Source: Candidatus Limnocylindria bacterium (GTDB taxonomy: Bacteria > Chloroflexota > Limnocylindria > P2-11E). From it: a DNA stretch of 63,748 nucleotides. The notes under the pieces are model-generated. The model had not been told where the DNA came from. It worked only from the letters and a program-made list of their open reading frames with translations, and made no database searches. The translations under genes and the position numbers were made by a program. Where the stretch lies: contig DATDEH010000056.1 in the NCBI GenBank assembly GCA_036523395.1, positions 1 to 63,748 on the forward strand, in the 5' to 3' direction. Shown here piece by piece: positions 50,894 through 61,661 of this stretch; the first letter of the stretch is position 1, and the number at the start of each line of letters is the position of its first letter.

Positions 50894-52204
50894 CTAGACC
50901 GGTGCCAACGAGTTCACGTCGTCGGGAAGCAGTCGGACGAACACCTCATTCGCGAGCAAGCGGCCTCGCGCGGTGAGGCGCACGCGCTCGCCGGACCAAC
51001 GCACGAGGCGCGTGCCGTCGAGCGAGCGCAGCGCGCTCCGAACGTGCAACACCGCGTCCGGCCCGAAGCGCGAGCCGTAACGGACCAGGTCGAGGCCCTC
51101 GTCGAGACGCAGCGCGAGCATCGCGCCGTCCACCGCGGCGTCGGCGGCCGCGTCGACGATCCGCTCATCGCCTCGATCGATCGCGCCGATGTAGGCGGTC
51201 AGCACTCCCACGTTGCGTGAGCGCACGCCGGCGACGTGCGAATGCGCACCCGCGCCCACACCGAGCCAGTCGCCGTTACGCCAGTAGCCGAGGTTGTGGC
51301 GGCAGCGCTTGCCGGGACGCGCCCAGTTCGCGATCTCGTAGTGCCGGTAGCCGCTACGTGCCAGGAACGCCTCAGCCAGCTCGTACAGCGTCGCGATCCC
51401 GTCCTCGTCGGGCTGCGCCGCCGCAGACCGCCGCCGCCACCGCTCGACGGACCGCCAGCCGGCCCCCGGCCAGTTGGCCACGGCCTCCTCCGGCTCGAGC
51501 GCGAGCTCCAGTGGATAGCAGGAGAGGTGGTCCGGCCCCAGGGCCGTCGCGATCTCGAGGTCCTCCCGCCACCCCGCGGCGGTCTGCCCCGGCCAGCCGA
51601 AGATCAGGTCCAGGTTGACGTCTAAACCCACCGAGCGCGCGGCGGCCACCGCGGGCGCGATGTCCTCGGGCTGGTGGGTGCGGCCGAGGGCGCGCAGGCC
51701 GGCGGGCGAGAACGACTGGGCGCCGAGCGACAGGCGCGTGATCCCCAGGCCGGCCCACGCCTCGAGCCGCGCGCGATCGAGTGTCGCTGGGTTCGCCTCG
51801 ACGGTCGCCTCGACTGGTCGGAGATCGAATGCGTCCCCGAGAGCGGCTCCGAGCCGCGCGATCTCGCGAGGTTCAAGGAGGCTGGGAGTTCCGCCGCCGA
51901 AGAACAGCGTCGTTACCCGCGGCTTCTCCAACCGCTGACCCTCGCGCCTGATCTCCGCGTCGACGGCATCGAGGTAACGCGAGCGGAGCGCAGTCCGAGC
52001 AGGAGCCGTCGCGAAGTCGCAATAGGGACATCGCGATGCGCAGAACGGGATGTGCACGTATACGCCCAGCGCTTTCGGCGGGCGACGCGCCGAAACCCTC
52101 TCAACGCGCGAAACCCCGTCCCTTCGGGACGGGGACCCCTCGCGCGCGGGGGCCCTCGGCGCGTCGCCCGCGCCTCGCTCGTCTCGCACCGACATCCCGT
52201 TCAT
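50894..52204 (-). CDS. hemW: radical SAM haem chaperone HemW (coproporphyrinogen oxidase-like)
   Basis: A 436-aa protein. The radical SAM cluster motif is PFCASRCPYCDF (CxxxCxxC), followed by LFFGGGTPSLLE, EANPATLDRARL, GAQSFSPAGLRALGR and HYEIANWARPGKRCRHNLGY. HemW-type proteins carry haem to respiratory enzymes; they lack the extra cysteine of true HemN. The ATG at 52204 overlaps the upstream stop by ATGA. The first 45 residues before the conserved ALGVYVHIPF are encoded by a large DNA hairpin and look non-conserved. Confidence 0.92.
   Translation of the reverse strand: MNGMSVRDERGAGDAPRAPAREGSPSRRDGVSRVERVSARRPPKALGVYVHIPFCASRCPYCDFATAPARTALRSRYLDAVDAEIRREGQRLEKPRVTTLFFGGGTPSLLEPREIARLGAALGDAFDLRPVEATVEANPATLDRARLEAWAGLGITRLSLGAQSFSPAGLRALGRTHQPEDIAPAVAAARSVGLDVNLDLIFGWPGQTAAGWREDLEIATALGPDHLSCYPLELALEPEEAVANWPGAGWRSVERWRRRSAAAQPDEDGIATLYELAEAFLARSGYRHYEIANWARPGKRCRHNLGYWRNGDWLGVGAGAHSHVAGVRSRNVGVLTAYIGAIDRGDERIVDAAADAAVDGAMLALRLDEGLDLVRYGSRFGPDAVLHVRSALRSLDGTRLVRWSGERVRLTARGRLLANEVFVRLLPDDVNSLAPV
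52078..52171. repeat. three-tier inverted repeat in the 5' part of hemW
   Basis: Outer arms 52078-52093 and 52156-52171 are complementary over 16 bp. Middle arms CGCGCGA (52105-52111) pair with TCGCGCG (52140-52146). Inner arms CCCCGTCCC (52114-52122) pair with GGGACGGGG (52126-52134). It could form a cruciform or a very stable RNA hairpin inside the first 45 codons of hemW. Confidence 0.8.
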
Positions 52205-52701
52205 CGGCGAATGGCTCCGAGAAGATCAGGCAGCTCGGCGTCGGCTGACAGCTCCGAAGTTCGCGCAAGGTCGACGAGCCAATCGCGGGACTCGTGCACG
52301 AAGGCGAGCAGGTGCGAGGGGCGCCACTCGTCCTCGGTCACGACGCGCTCGTCGCCGAAGTCGGGCAGCAACAACACGTACGCCGTGTTCCGATCGACGA
52401 GTCGCGCTCCGGCCACGCCGTAGGCGCCGATCTTCTCGGCCCCGCCGAGCGCACCGAGCACGGACGCTCGCAGCGGCACGACGATCTCCACGAGCCTCGC
52501 GTCGTCCTCGGTCTCGCCAACTCCCGCGGCGCGGTGGAGCGCGAGCCCGGCATGCCCCGCGTAGAGCCCTTCGAGCAGACCGCGCGTCTCGCGCGAGAGG
52601 CAGGCCCACACGGTCGCGGCGTCACCGGCCGCGATCGCCTGTAGGAATGTCGAGGCATTCGTCTGTGTCGGATGGTCGAACTGCAGCTTGGGCTGCTTCA
52701 T
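52201..52701 (-). CDS. hypothetical protein between lepA and hemW
   Basis: A 166-aa soluble protein. The start at ATG 52701 overlaps the lepA stop (ATGA), and its stop overlaps the hemW ATG. It opens [20 protein letters not shown] and has a helical [20 protein letters not shown] segment, reminiscent of NTF2/SnoaL-like small domains, with beta segments later ([16 protein letters not shown]). No firm family. The operon position suggests a translation- or haem-related setting but says little about its job. Confidence 0.72.
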   Translation of the reverse strand: MKQPKLQFDHPTQTNASTFLQAIAAGDAATVWACLSRETRGLLEGLYAGHAGLALHRAAGVGETEDDARLVEIVVPLRASVLGALGGAEKIGAYGVAGARLVDRNTAYVLLLPDFGDERVVTEDEWRPSHLLAFVHESRDWLVDLARTSELSADAELPDLLGAIRR

Positions 52702-54509
52702 GCGTCGTCCTTGATGCGCAGCACGGCGAGGAAGGCCTCCTGGGGGATCTCGACCGATCCCACCATCTTCATGCGCTTTTTGCCTTCCTTCTGCTTCTCG
52801 AGCAGCTTCTTCTTGCGCGTGATGTCGCCGCCGTAGCACTTCGCGATCACGTCCTTACGCTTCGCGCTGACGTTCTCGCTGGCGATGATCTTTCCGCCGA
52901 TCGCGGCCTGGATGCGCACGTCGAACATCTGCTTGGGGATGAGGCCGCGCAGCTTGTGGACGAGGAGACGACCGATGTGCTGCGCCTTGTCGCGGTGCAC
53001 GATGACCGACAGCGCGTCGACCAGCGTTCCCGCGACGAGGATGTCGAGGCGCACGAGATCGGCGGCGCGGTACTCGGCGAATTCGTAATCGAGCGAGGCG
53101 TAGCCCTGCGAACGGCTCTTCAGCTGGTCGTAGAAGTCGACGATGACCTCGGACAGCGGCATGTCGTACTTCAACATCGCGCGCGTCGGGTCGACGTAGC
53201 TCATATCGAGGAGCGTCCCGCGCTTGCCCTGCGCCAGATCCATGATCGGCCCGACGTAATTGGTCGGCGTGATGAGCGTCGTCGTCATCCACGGCTCGCG
53301 GATCTCCTCGATCGTGCCCGGGTCGGGGAGCATCGCGGGGTTGTCGACCGCGACCTCGTCGCCCTTTTGCGTGATCACGCGGTACTCGACCGAGGGTGAG
53401 GTCGCGATGAGATCCATGTCGTACTCGCGCTCGAGACGCTGCTGGATGATCTCGAGGTGGAACAGACCCAGGAACCCGCAGCGAAAGCCGAACCCGAGCG
53501 CCTGTGACGTCTCGGCCTCGTAGATCAGCGACGCGTCGTTGAGCCGCAGCTTCTCGAGCGCGTCGCGCAGCGATGGGTAGTCCTCGGCGCGCTGCGGGTA
53601 GAACCCGGCGAAGACCATCGGCTTCGCGGGCCGGTACCCAGGGAGCGGCGCCGCGGCTGGTCGCGATGCGAGCGTGAGCGTGTCGCCGACGCGGCAGTCG
53701 GCGACGGCCTTCAGTCCGGTCGCGGCGTAGCCGACTTCGCCCGCGGCAAGACGCGTGATCGGGCGCGGCTCGGGCGCGAAGACGCCAAGCTCGAGCATCT
53801 CGCTCGCCTTCTGCGTCGCCATCGGCAGGATGCGGTCCTCGGCGCTGAGAAGGCCGTCGACGACACGCACGTGCGCGACCACTCCCTTGTAGGCGTCGTA
53901 GTGCGAATCGAAGATGAGCGCGCGCAGCGGTGCGGTCGCGTCGCCTTTTGGCGGCGGCACGCGCTCGACGACGGCGTGGAGCAGGTCGGCGACACCCTGA
54001 CCGGTCTTGCCTGACGCGAGAAGGATCTCGTCGTCCCTGAAGCCGAGCGTCGTGCGCAGGTCTTCGCGGACGATGTCGAGGTCGATGCTCGGTAGGTCGA
54101 TCTTGTTGATGACCGGGATCACTTCGAGGCCCTGCTCGATCGCGAGGTAGGCATTCGCGAGCGTCTGCGCCTCGATCCCCTGCGACGCGTCGACCAGGAG
54201 GAGCGCGCCCTCGCATGCGGCGAGCGAACGGCTCACTTCGTAGTTGAAGTCGACGTGGCCGGGGGTGTCGATGAGGTTCAGCTCGTAGATCTCGCCGTCG
54301 CGGCCGGTCCATGCCATGCGCACGGCGCGGGCCTTGATCGTGACGCCGTGCTCGCGCTCGAGCTCCATCGAGTCGAGCAGCTGGTCCCGCATCTGCCGCA
54401 GCGCGACCGTGCCGGTCAGCTCGATGAGGCGGTCGGACAGCGTCGTCTTGCCGTGATCGACGTGCGCGATCACACAGAAGTTACGGATACGCGATTGTGG
54501 GTCGGACAT
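52698..54509 (-). CDS. lepA: translation elongation factor 4 (LepA)
   Basis: A 603-aa translational GTPase: G1 [15 protein letters not shown]3 [15 protein letters not shown]4 [10 protein letters not shown], then the EF-G-like domains II-III, V and the LepA-specific C-terminal domain with [24 protein letters not shown] region (seen in part). It back-translocates or remodels stalled ribosomes. The start at ATG 54509 is chosen because the N-terminus [19 protein letters not shown] aligns to the family; the ATG at 54638 reads from the divergent gene. Confidence 0.97.
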   Translation of the reverse strand: MSDPQSRIRNFCVIAHVDHGKTTLSDRLIELTGTVALRQMRDQLLDSMELEREHGVTIKARAVRMAWTGRDGEIYELNLIDTPGHVDFNYEVSRSLAACEGALLLVDASQGIEAQTLANAYLAIEQGLEVIPVINKIDLPSIDLDIVREDLRTTLGFRDDEILLASGKTGQGVADLLHAVVERVPPPKGDATAPLRALIFDSHYDAYKGVVAHVRVVDGLLSAEDRILPMATQKASEMLELGVFAPEPRPITRLAAGEVGYAATGLKAVADCRVGDTLTLASRPAAAPLPGYRPAKPMVFAGFYPQRAEDYPSLRDALEKLRLNDASLIYEAETSQALGFGFRCGFLGLFHLEIIQQRLEREYDMDLIATSPSVEYRVITQKGDEVAVDNPAMLPDPGTIEEIREPWMTTTLITPTNYVGPIMDLAQGKRGTLLDMSYVDPTRAMLKYDMPLSEVIVDFYDQLKSRSQGYASLDYEFAEYRAADLVRLDILVAGTLVDALSVIVHRDKAQHIGRLLVHKLRGLIPKQMFDVRIQAAIGGKIIASENVSAKRKDVIAKCYGGDITRKKKLLEKQKEGKKRMKMVGSVEIPQEAFLAVLRIKDDA

Positions 54510-54540
54510 CGCCTCCAGAGTAGGGTGGCAGAATCCCGCT

Positions 54541-57500
54541 GTGCCCGAGGAGCGTCGCGTCGTGACCGTGGTCTTCGCCGACGTGACGGGATCGACCGCC
54601 ATGGGCGAAGCCAGTGATGCGGAGGACGTCCGCGCCATCCTCGGCCGCTATTACGAGATCGCGCGCGAGGTCGTCGCCGAGCACGGAGGCACGCTGGAGA
54701 AGTTCATCGGCGACGCGGTCATGGCGGTGTTCGGGATCCCACAGGCTCACGGCGACGATGCCGACCGCGCGCTCGCCGCAACCCTGACACTGCGGCAGCG
54801 TGTGGCCGCAGACCCACTGACCTCCGCGCTGCGTCTTCGCATCGGCGTGAACACCGGCGAGGTGGTGGCCGCGCGCGAGACGGCCGGAGGCGACTTCCTC
54901 GTCACCGGCGACCCTGTGAACGCCGCCGCTCGCCTTCAGCAGCACGCGGAAGAGGGAGCGATCCTCGTCGGCGAGCGAACACGACGTGCGGTGGCCGGCG
55001 CATTCCGTTTCGGCGACGAGCAACGTGTCAGCGCGAAAGGGAAAGCCACGCCGCTCGTCGCCGCGACCCTGCTCGAGCAGCTCCAGGGACGGCGCACGCA
55101 GCGCGCGCCGTTCCTCGGCCGGGAAACTGACCTCGCGCAGCTGGACCTCGTCGCTCGCCGCGCCTTCATCGAGCGCCGGCCCCAGCTGGTCATGATCACG
55201 GCCCCGGCCGGCACCGGTAAGTCACGCTTGGTCGAGGAGTTCGCTGCACGCGTGGGCGATGAAGTCAACGTCGCAACGGCGCAGTGCCTGCCCTACGGCG
55301 CCGCCGTGACGTTCCTGCCCCTGCGCGGTCTGCTCCGCGGGCTCCTCCGCATCCCGAGCGACGAGGGGCTGTTCGAGGCACTGCGGGCGGCATTCGCAGC
55401 TGCGGGCCATAACGACGAGGACGCGCAGCGCCTCTGCTCGATCATCGGCGCCACGCTCGGCGATGCGCAAGAGACGGAGCGCCGCGATCGCGACGAGATC
55501 TTCGCCGCGTGGCGGCTGCTCATCGAGGTGCTCGCGGCGCGTGGCTCGCTGGTCGTCGTCTTCGAGGATCTCCACTGGGCAAGTGACACGCTCCTCGACC
55601 TTGTCGAGCACGTGACGACGTCGCACACCGCGACACCACTCGTGATGGTCGCGCTCGCGCGACCGGAGCTCCACGACCGTAGGCCGAAATGGGGCGGTGG
55701 ACGGCGGAACTTCACGTCTCTTGCGCTCGAGCCGCTAAGCACGGACGAGGCCCGCCGGCTCGTGGGTGTGCTGACCGAGACGGTTCCGGGGCGGATCGCC
55801 GACCGGATCGTCGATCGCGCGGGTGGCAACCCGTTCTTCGTTGGCGAGCTCGTACGCGCGTACGAGGATCACCGGCGCGCTGGTACGCAGGACGACGCCA
55901 TCGTGCTGCCCGATACCGTCCACGCGACCGTGCTCGCCCGCATCGACGACCTGCCGGCCTCCGAGCGTTCCGTCCTTGAATACGCCGCGGTCGTCGGGCG
56001 CACAGCGCGAGCCTCGGCTGTCGGAACGCTTCTTCCCGAACTCGAGCCGCGCCAGATCGCTGACGCGCTCGAAGCCCTGGCGGAGCGCGACCTCATAACG
56101 CCGCAGGGCGCGGACGCCTACACCTTCCGCCACATCGTGATCCGAGAAGTCGCCTATGCCACGCTGCCGCGGGCCGATCGTGTGCGCGCACACCTGAGGC
56201 TTGCGCGCTGGCTCGAGGAGGATGCACCGGCGCACGGTAACGAGCTCGTCGAGCTCACCGCGTATCACTACCGGCAGGCGATCGCACTCTCGCCGGGCGG
56301 GCGCGTTCCCGAGGGACTCCCAGTCCCGACCGTTGTCCGCGCCCTCGAGCGGGCGGCACAGGTCGCCTCGAGCGGTGGCGCGTTCCGAGAGGCACGGGAG
56401 CAGCTGCGAGAGGCGATCCGGCTCGCGCCGGCTGAGGAGCATCTGCGTCTCTCCGAGCTGGTCGGCGACCTCGTTCGTTTCAGCGACTCCGCGGTCGACG
56501 GGTATGCCGAAGCGTTCGATCTGTGGCGGGCGAGTCCCGGCGGCGACCCTCAGGTGGGCGCGCGCCTGATGGTCAAGCGGATGAACGTGCTGGGTCGCTG
56601 GTCGGGCTCGCTGTCGCGTCCGGTCGACGGGGATGAGTTCGACAAGATGGCGGCCGTTGCGCGGCAGCTGCTCGATAGCGCTCCCAACGAGGTGCTCGAG
56701 GCGCAGCTCGCGTGCGCTCGTGCGTTTCAGTCACGCGCGGGTCTGACGGAGTCCACCGTCCTTGCTGATCTCGTGCGCGATGTTGAGTCAGCGCGGCGGC
56801 TCTACGCGGAGCGTGGTGACGCGGAGGCGGAGAGCGAAGCGCTCGACGCGCTCGGCGCGATCTACCGGAGCGGCTACGGCGACTATGAACGCGCCCTTGG
56901 CTGCGCGCGCCAGCGGATCGCCAACGCGCCGCGACTCGGTCTCCTCGAGCGCTCCGACGCGTGGAGTGTTGCGTTGTGGGACCTGACACTCCTCGGTCGC
57001 TACCGCGAAGCCATCGCGACCTACCAGGAGGCGCGAGGCGCGCTCCGCGCGGGCGAACCCGAGTACATCCTGGCGCACGCCACGACCTGGGCAACGTACT
57101 GCGCCATGTTGTGCGGCCGATGGGATGACGTGCAGAGCTTCGCCGACGCGGTGATCGCTATGCGCGAGCAGGGCCCCGACGGGATCGGTCGGTTCACGGC
57201 ACCGGCGTTGATCGCGGCGACACGCGTGGCGGCGGCGCGCCTCGACGCGACCCGGCTCGCCCGGTACCGCAGCGTGTTCACCGCGGTGGCCGATGTCGGA
57301 CGGCTGAAGCCCCCGACGCGGCTGCTCTGGGAGGCGTTCATCGCATCAGACGCCAAGATGGCCCGCGAGTACCTGCTGCAGCCGACCGGTCAGCGCGATC
57401 GCAAGGCCGAGCTCATCGCGATGATCCTCTTCGAAGTCGGCGAGCGGATCCCAGACAGCGAGCTCGACGAGATCGCCCGTCAGGGCGTGCGCGATCCCGC

Positions 57501-57738
57501 CGTGATGACGCTGCGCATCCAGGCCGCTCGCGCGCTGAACCGCGGCGCTCCCGAGCTGCGAGACGTCATCGCCGCGATGGACCAAGGAGATCTCGTGTCT
57601 GACGCGGCACGTGCCGCCGCGCTGCTCGCGATCCGCACCGGCGCAGCCGCTGATCGGACCGATGCGGAGCGACGCCTTCGCGCGCTCGGCGATCTCCTCT
57701 ATCTGCAGCGGATCGCGGAGGAGCTCCCCGCCCCGTAG
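54541..57738 (+). CDS. class III nucleotide cyclase-domain regulator with ATPase and TPR-like regions
   Basis: A 1065-aa protein. Residues about 5-180 form an adenylate/guanylate cyclase homology domain ([28 protein letters not shown] with the metal aspartates). A STAND/AAA-type ATPase follows with Walker [12 protein letters not shown] (about 221) and Walker [13 protein letters not shown] (about 335), then a helical tetratricopeptide-like region to the C-terminus. Proteins of this shape are widespread in Actinomycetota and Chloroflexota as signal-responsive regulators. The start is GTG 54541, 31 bp from the divergent lepA. Whether the cyclase is active cannot be told from sequence. Confidence 0.88.
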   Translation: MPEERRVVTVVFADVTGSTAMGEASDAEDVRAILGRYYEIAREVVAEHGGTLEKFIGDAVMAVFGIPQAHGDDADRALAATLTLRQRVAADPLTSALRLRIGVNTGEVVAARETAGGDFLVTGDPVNAAARLQQHAEEGAILVGERTRRAVAGAFRFGDEQRVSAKGKATPLVAATLLEQLQGRRTQRAPFLGRETDLAQLDLVARRAFIERRPQLVMITAPAGTGKSRLVEEFAARVGDEVNVATAQCLPYGAAVTFLPLRGLLRGLLRIPSDEGLFEALRAAFAAAGHNDEDAQRLCSIIGATLGDAQETERRDRDEIFAAWRLLIEVLAARGSLVVVFEDLHWASDTLLDLVEHVTTSHTATPLVMVALARPELHDRRPKWGGGRRNFTSLALEPLSTDEARRLVGVLTETVPGRIADRIVDRAGGNPFFVGELVRAYEDHRRAGTQDDAIVLPDTVHATVLARIDDLPASERSVLEYAAVVGRTARASAVGTLLPELEPRQIADALEALAERDLITPQGADAYTFRHIVIREVAYATLPRADRVRAHLRLARWLEEDAPAHGNELVELTAYHYRQAIALSPGGRVPEGLPVPTVVRALERAAQVASSGGAFREAREQLREAIRLAPAEEHLRLSELVGDLVRFSDSAVDGYAEAFDLWRASPGGDPQVGARLMVKRMNVLGRWSGSLSRPVDGDEFDKMAAVARQLLDSAPNEVLEAQLACARAFQSRAGLTESTVLADLVRDVESARRLYAERGDAEAESEALDALGAIYRSGYGDYERALGCARQRIANAPRLGLLERSDAWSVALWDLTLLGRYREAIATYQEARGALRAGEPEYILAHATTWATYCAMLCGRWDDVQSFADAVIAMREQGPDGIGRFTAPALIAATRVAAARLDATRLARYRSVFTAVADVGRLKPPTRLLWEAFIASDAKMAREYLLQPTGQRDRKAELIAMILFEVGERIPDSELDEIARQGVRDPAVMTLRIQAARALNRGAPELRDVIAAMDQGDLVSDAARAAALLAIRTGAAADRTDAERRLRALGDLLYLQRIAEELPAP

Positions 57739-57745
57739 CCGTGCG

Positions 57746-58765
57746 TCATCCCCCGCCAGTCGCGCCCTGCACGTCGCGCCGCTCGAAGAGCCAGAACGCG
57801 GTGCCGCACAGCACGACCGTGTACGCGGCGAGCACGATGATCGCGTGCGTCTGGTCCGGCAGCACGGTGCCGGGGAAACCGCCGGCGCCGCCGGTCCACC
57901 CTGAGATGTTCCGGACGAGGAGGTAGTCGGCGACGTTCTGGAACCAGCTGAAGAAGTTCGTCAGCAGCGCAACGATGAGCTGCTCAGCGAAGTAGTAACC
58001 GAGTCCGATCGCCATGCCGGCGGCGGACGAACGCGCCAGGACCGTGACGAACGCCGTCAGCGCGATGTACGGAAGGATCGAGACCCATGCCTTCCAGAGC
58101 GCGATGCCCGCGTCCGACCACGTCGCGGCGGCGCCTGCGGCGTCTGGTGCCGCACCGGCGATATTCCCCGCGATCGTGCTGCTGAGCGCGATGCTCGCGA
58201 CCGCAACGAGAAGCCCGAGCGCGGTGAGCGTCGCGAGCGTCAGAAACTTCGCGGTCAGATACGGCCATCGTCCGGTGCCCTGCGTCAACACGGAGCGCAG
58301 CGTGCCCGCGCCGTAGTCGATCCCGATCGCGGACGCTGTGAGGATCGCCATCAGGATGAGTCCGAGGGTCTGCACCGTGCCGAGCGCGTTGGGGATGCTG
58401 CCGGGCAGCGTGAAGTTGCCGTACGCGCGCGACATCCGCGCCGGCAGCGTCGGCGCTTGCGCGCGGCACTGCGCCGTGAGACCGGCCGTCACCTGCGCGT
58501 CGAGGTCCGCCGGCTGTCGCGCAACATCGCCCGACAGGAGGTCATTGCAACGGACGGTCCTGGGCACACGGCCCTGCTGCTGCTGTAGCGTGGCCGGCAC
58601 GGTCAACTCGCCGCCGGTGTCGCGGAGATTCTGGTACGAGAAGAAGCTTCCCCACACCGCGAGCTGCGCGAAGAGAAGCGCGAACACGAGAAGGATCCAC
58701 ATCATCCAGCGCCGCCGGAGCTTGAACCACTCCCAGATCGCGAGGTTCCCGATGTTGGCGATCAC
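57746..58765 (-). CDS. ABC-2 type transporter permease
   Basis: A 339-aa membrane protein, GTG start in a GTGA overlap with the ATPase gene. An N-terminal helix (WMMWILLVFALLFAQLAVWG) and an extracytoplasmic segment with three cysteines precede five helices. The segment IGIDYGAGTLRSVLTQGTGR is the ABC-2 signature-like loop. It partners the ATPase upstream and is the last gene of the five-gene export operon. Confidence 0.85.
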   Translation of the reverse strand: MIANIGNLAIWEWFKLRRRWMMWILLVFALLFAQLAVWGSFFSYQNLRDTGGELTVPATLQQQQGRVPRTVRCNDLLSGDVARQPADLDAQVTAGLTAQCRAQAPTLPARMSRAYGNFTLPGSIPNALGTVQTLGLILMAILTASAIGIDYGAGTLRSVLTQGTGRWPYLTAKFLTLATLTALGLLVAVASIALSSTIAGNIAGAAPDAAGAAATWSDAGIALWKAWVSILPYIALTAFVTVLARSSAAGMAIGLGYYFAEQLIVALLTNFFSWFQNVADYLLVRNISGWTGGAGGFPGTVLPDQTHAIIVLAAYTVVLCGTAFWLFERRDVQGATGGG

Positions 58766-59694
58766 GAGCGCTGCCTCCCAGTCGTCGGGTCGGTCTCGGT
58801 GATCTCCATGAAGAACTCCTCGAGCGTGCGGTGCAGCGGGACAAGCTCGTTCACATAGATGTGCCGGTCGGCCAGCGCGCGCGAGACCTCCCACGAGCGT
58901 GCCTGCGGGGCGGTGACCACGAGGCCACCGTCCTGTGTTGCGACCTCCTCGACCCACGGGAGTCCTTTCAGGACGGTCTGGGCGCCCGCATCGTCCGTCG
59001 TGCGGAGGCGCAGTGAATCGTGTTCGCGCAGCAGCTCCTTGATCGTGCCCTGCGCGATGAGCTTTCCGCGCGACAGGACCGCGACGTTGTCACAGACGAG
59101 CTCGGTCTCCGCAAGCATGTGGCTGGACAGCACGACGGTGCGCCCGCCGGTCCCGAGCTCGCGGATCAGCTCGCGGACCTCCACCACACCCGCTGGATCG
59201 AGACCGTTCGTGGGCTCGTCGAGGAAGACCAGCTCAGGGTCGCCGAGGAGCGCGCACGCGATCCCGAGCCGCTGCTTCATGCCGAGCGAATAGGTCGCGA
59301 ACTTGCTGTCCGCGCGCTTACCGAGATCGACGAGCGTGAGGAGCCGATCGATGTCCGCCGGCGTGCCGCGCTGGCCGATGCCCTGGAAATAGCGGAGGTT
59401 CGCGCGACCGGAGAGGTATGGATAGAAGGTCGGTGACTCGACCATCGCGCCGACGAGCTTGAGCGTCGCGGGATGGCGTGCCGGGTCGCCAAAGATCTGC
59501 GCGCTGCCGGACGTCGGATGAACCAGGCCCAGCAGCATGCCCATCGTCGTCGTCTTGCCCGACCCGTTCGGACCGAGAAATCCGAACACGCCGCCGCGCG
59601 GCACTCGCAGTGAGAGCGCATCGACCGCGACCACGTCGCCGTATCGCTTGGTGAGGCGATCGGTCTCGACTACGAACTCTTGCGCGACCGTCAC
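58762..59694 (-). CDS. ABC-2 type exporter ATP-binding protein
   Basis: A 310-aa ATPase: Walker A GPNGSGKTT, signature YSLGMKQRLGIACALL, Walker B LVFLDEPTNGLDP, H-loop LSSHMLAE. It starts in an ATGA overlap with the large exporter gene upstream. The C-terminal 90 residues are typical of lantibiotic/drug-type ABC-2 ATPases. Substrate unknown. Confidence 0.92.
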   Translation of the reverse strand: MTVAQEFVVETDRLTKRYGDVVAVDALSLRVPRGGVFGFLGPNGSGKTTTMGMLLGLVHPTSGSAQIFGDPARHPATLKLVGAMVESPTFYPYLSGRANLRYFQGIGQRGTPADIDRLLTLVDLGKRADSKFATYSLGMKQRLGIACALLGDPELVFLDEPTNGLDPAGVVEVRELIRELGTGGRTVVLSSHMLAETELVCDNVAVLSRGKLIAQGTIKELLREHDSLRLRTTDDAGAQTVLKGLPWVEEVATQDGGLVVTAPQARSWEVSRALADRHIYVNELVPLHRTLEEFFMEITETDPTTGRQRS

Positions 59695-61661
59695 ACCGCG
59701 ACCGCCTCGGTCCCGACGTTCTCGGCGAACTGGCTGTAGTGCAGGTCGTGATAGAAACCGCGCTGCTCGAGCAGCTCTTCGTGGCTTCCCTGCTCGACGA
59801 TGCGCCCCTGGTCCATGACGACAATGGTGTCGGCGCTGCGGATCGTCGAGAGGCGATGCGCGATGACGAAGCTCGTGCGACCGCGTCGAAGCTGTGCCAT
59901 CGCCTTCTGGATGAGCACCTCGGTGCGCGTGTCGACGTTGCTCGTCGCCTCGTCGAGGATCAGCACGCTGCGGTCAGCAAGGAACGCGCGCGCGATCGTC
60001 AGGAGCTGCTTTTGGCCGCTCGAGATGTTCGACGCGTCCTCGGCGAGCACCGTGTTGTATCCGTCAGGGAGCGTGCGGATGAACTGATCGGCGTGCGCCG
60101 CCGTCGCGGCCGCGACGATCTCGTCCATCGTCGCGTTCTCCTTGCCGTAGGCGATGTTGTCGCGGATCGTCCCGGTGAAGAGCCACGTGTCCTGCAGCAC
60201 CATTCCGAATGCGCGCCGCACGACGTCGCGGGGTAGCTCGCGCGTATCGATACCGTCCAGCCGGATCGCTCCGCCGTCGATCTCGTAGAAGCGCATGAGC
60301 AGATTGACGATCGTGGTCTTCCCCGCTCCGGTCGGCCCGACGATCGCGACCGTCTGCCCGGGTCGCGCGTCGAGCGTGAAGTCCTCGATGAGCGGCTTCT
60401 CAGGCAGGTAGCGGAACGAGACGCGGTCGAACTCCACGTGGCCCTTGATCGCAGGGAGCGCGACGGGCGCGGGCCTGTCGGCGCCCTCCTCCGGGGCCTG
60501 GAGGAATTCGAAGACACGCTCGGCGGATGCGAGGCCCGACTGAAGGAGGTTCGCCTGCGCGGCCAGCTGTGTGAGCGGCATGGTGAACTGGCGCGAGTAC
60601 TGGATGAACGCCTGAACGTCACCGAGCGTCATCGTTCCCGACGCCACGCGGTAGCCACCGATGACGGCGACGCCGACGTAGTTGAGGTTGGACAGGAACG
60701 CCACCGCGGGCTGGATGATCCCGGACAGGAATTGCGCCTTGAAGCTCGCTGCGTACAGCTGCTCATTGAGCTGGTCGAACTGCGCGATCGACACCTGGCG
60801 CCGGCCGAATACCTGCACCAGTGCGTGTCCGGTGTGCATCTGCTCGACGTGTCCGTTCAGCGCGCCGGTCCGCGCCCACTGCGCGACGAACTCCTTCTGC
60901 GAGCGGCCGGCGATGACGACGGTCACGACCAGCGTGAGCGGGATCATGAGGATCGAGATGCCCGCAAGCAGCGGGCTGATCCAGAGCATCATCGCGAGCA
61001 CGCCGACGACGGTGAGCAGCGACGTGAGCAGCTGGCTCATGCCCTGCTGGAGCGTAGTCGCGATGTTGTCGACGTCGTTCGTGACCCGGCTCAGAAGGTC
61101 ACCGTGCGGATGGCTGTCGAAGTACCGCAGCGGGAGCCGGGCGAGCTTGGCTTCGACGTCGCGGCGCAGGCCGTACACGGTCCGCTGTGCGACTCCGGCC
61201 ATGAGGTATTGCTGCAGCCAGCCGAGGACCGCGGCGAGAAGATAGACGGCCGCGGCGAACAGCAGGATCTGCGCGAGCTGCGTGAAGTCGACACCAGCGC
61301 CCGGCACGACGTTCGTTCCGGACAGCATGTCGGCGAGCTGGCTCTGACCGCGCGACCGCAGCGCCTCGACGGCCTGGTCCTTCGTGATCCCCGCGGGCAA
61401 GGTCTTGCCGATGACGCCCTCGAAGATCACGTTCGTGGCGTTGCCGATGAGCTTCGGGCCGATCACGCTGAAGACGACGCTCGCTGACGCGAGCACCGCC
61501 ACGACCGCGATCGTCAGACGTTCTGGACGCAGACGCGCGACGAGCCGGCGGAATGTGCCGCGGAAGTCCTTCGACTTCTCGACGGGCATGCCCATGCCCA
61601 TGAAGCCGCCGCCACCGGGCCGCGCACCCGGCCGGTTCCCCGGCCGCCCCATCATCATCAT
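59691..61661 (-). CDS. type I ABC exporter, subunit B (fused membrane and ATPase domains)
   Basis: A 656-aa half-transporter. A Met/Gly/Pro-rich cytoplasmic leader (about 30 aa) precedes six membrane helices with a coupling segment (RYFDSHPHGDLLSRVTNDVD) and an ATPase with Walker A GPTGAGKTT, signature ISSGQKQLLTIARAFL (variant SSGQK) and Walker B VLILDEATSNVD. It forms a likely heterodimer with the next gene. The insert around residue 85-130 is longer than in typical subunits. Confidence 0.92.
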   Translation of the reverse strand: MMMMGRPGNRPGARPGGGGFMGMGMPVEKSKDFRGTFRRLVARLRPERLTIAVVAVLASASVVFSVIGPKLIGNATNVIFEGVIGKTLPAGITKDQAVEALRSRGQSQLADMLSGTNVVPGAGVDFTQLAQILLFAAAVYLLAAVLGWLQQYLMAGVAQRTVYGLRRDVEAKLARLPLRYFDSHPHGDLLSRVTNDVDNIATTLQQGMSQLLTSLLTVVGVLAMMLWISPLLAGISILMIPLTLVVTVVIAGRSQKEFVAQWARTGALNGHVEQMHTGHALVQVFGRRQVSIAQFDQLNEQLYAASFKAQFLSGIIQPAVAFLSNLNYVGVAVIGGYRVASGTMTLGDVQAFIQYSRQFTMPLTQLAAQANLLQSGLASAERVFEFLQAPEEGADRPAPVALPAIKGHVEFDRVSFRYLPEKPLIEDFTLDARPGQTVAIVGPTGAGKTTIVNLLMRFYEIDGGAIRLDGIDTRELPRDVVRRAFGMVLQDTWLFTGTIRDNIAYGKENATMDEIVAAATAAHADQFIRTLPDGYNTVLAEDASNISSGQKQLLTIARAFLADRSVLILDEATSNVDTRTEVLIQKAMAQLRRGRTSFVIAHRLSTIRSADTIVVMDQGRIVEQGSHEELLEQRGFYHDLHYSQFAENVGTEAVAV

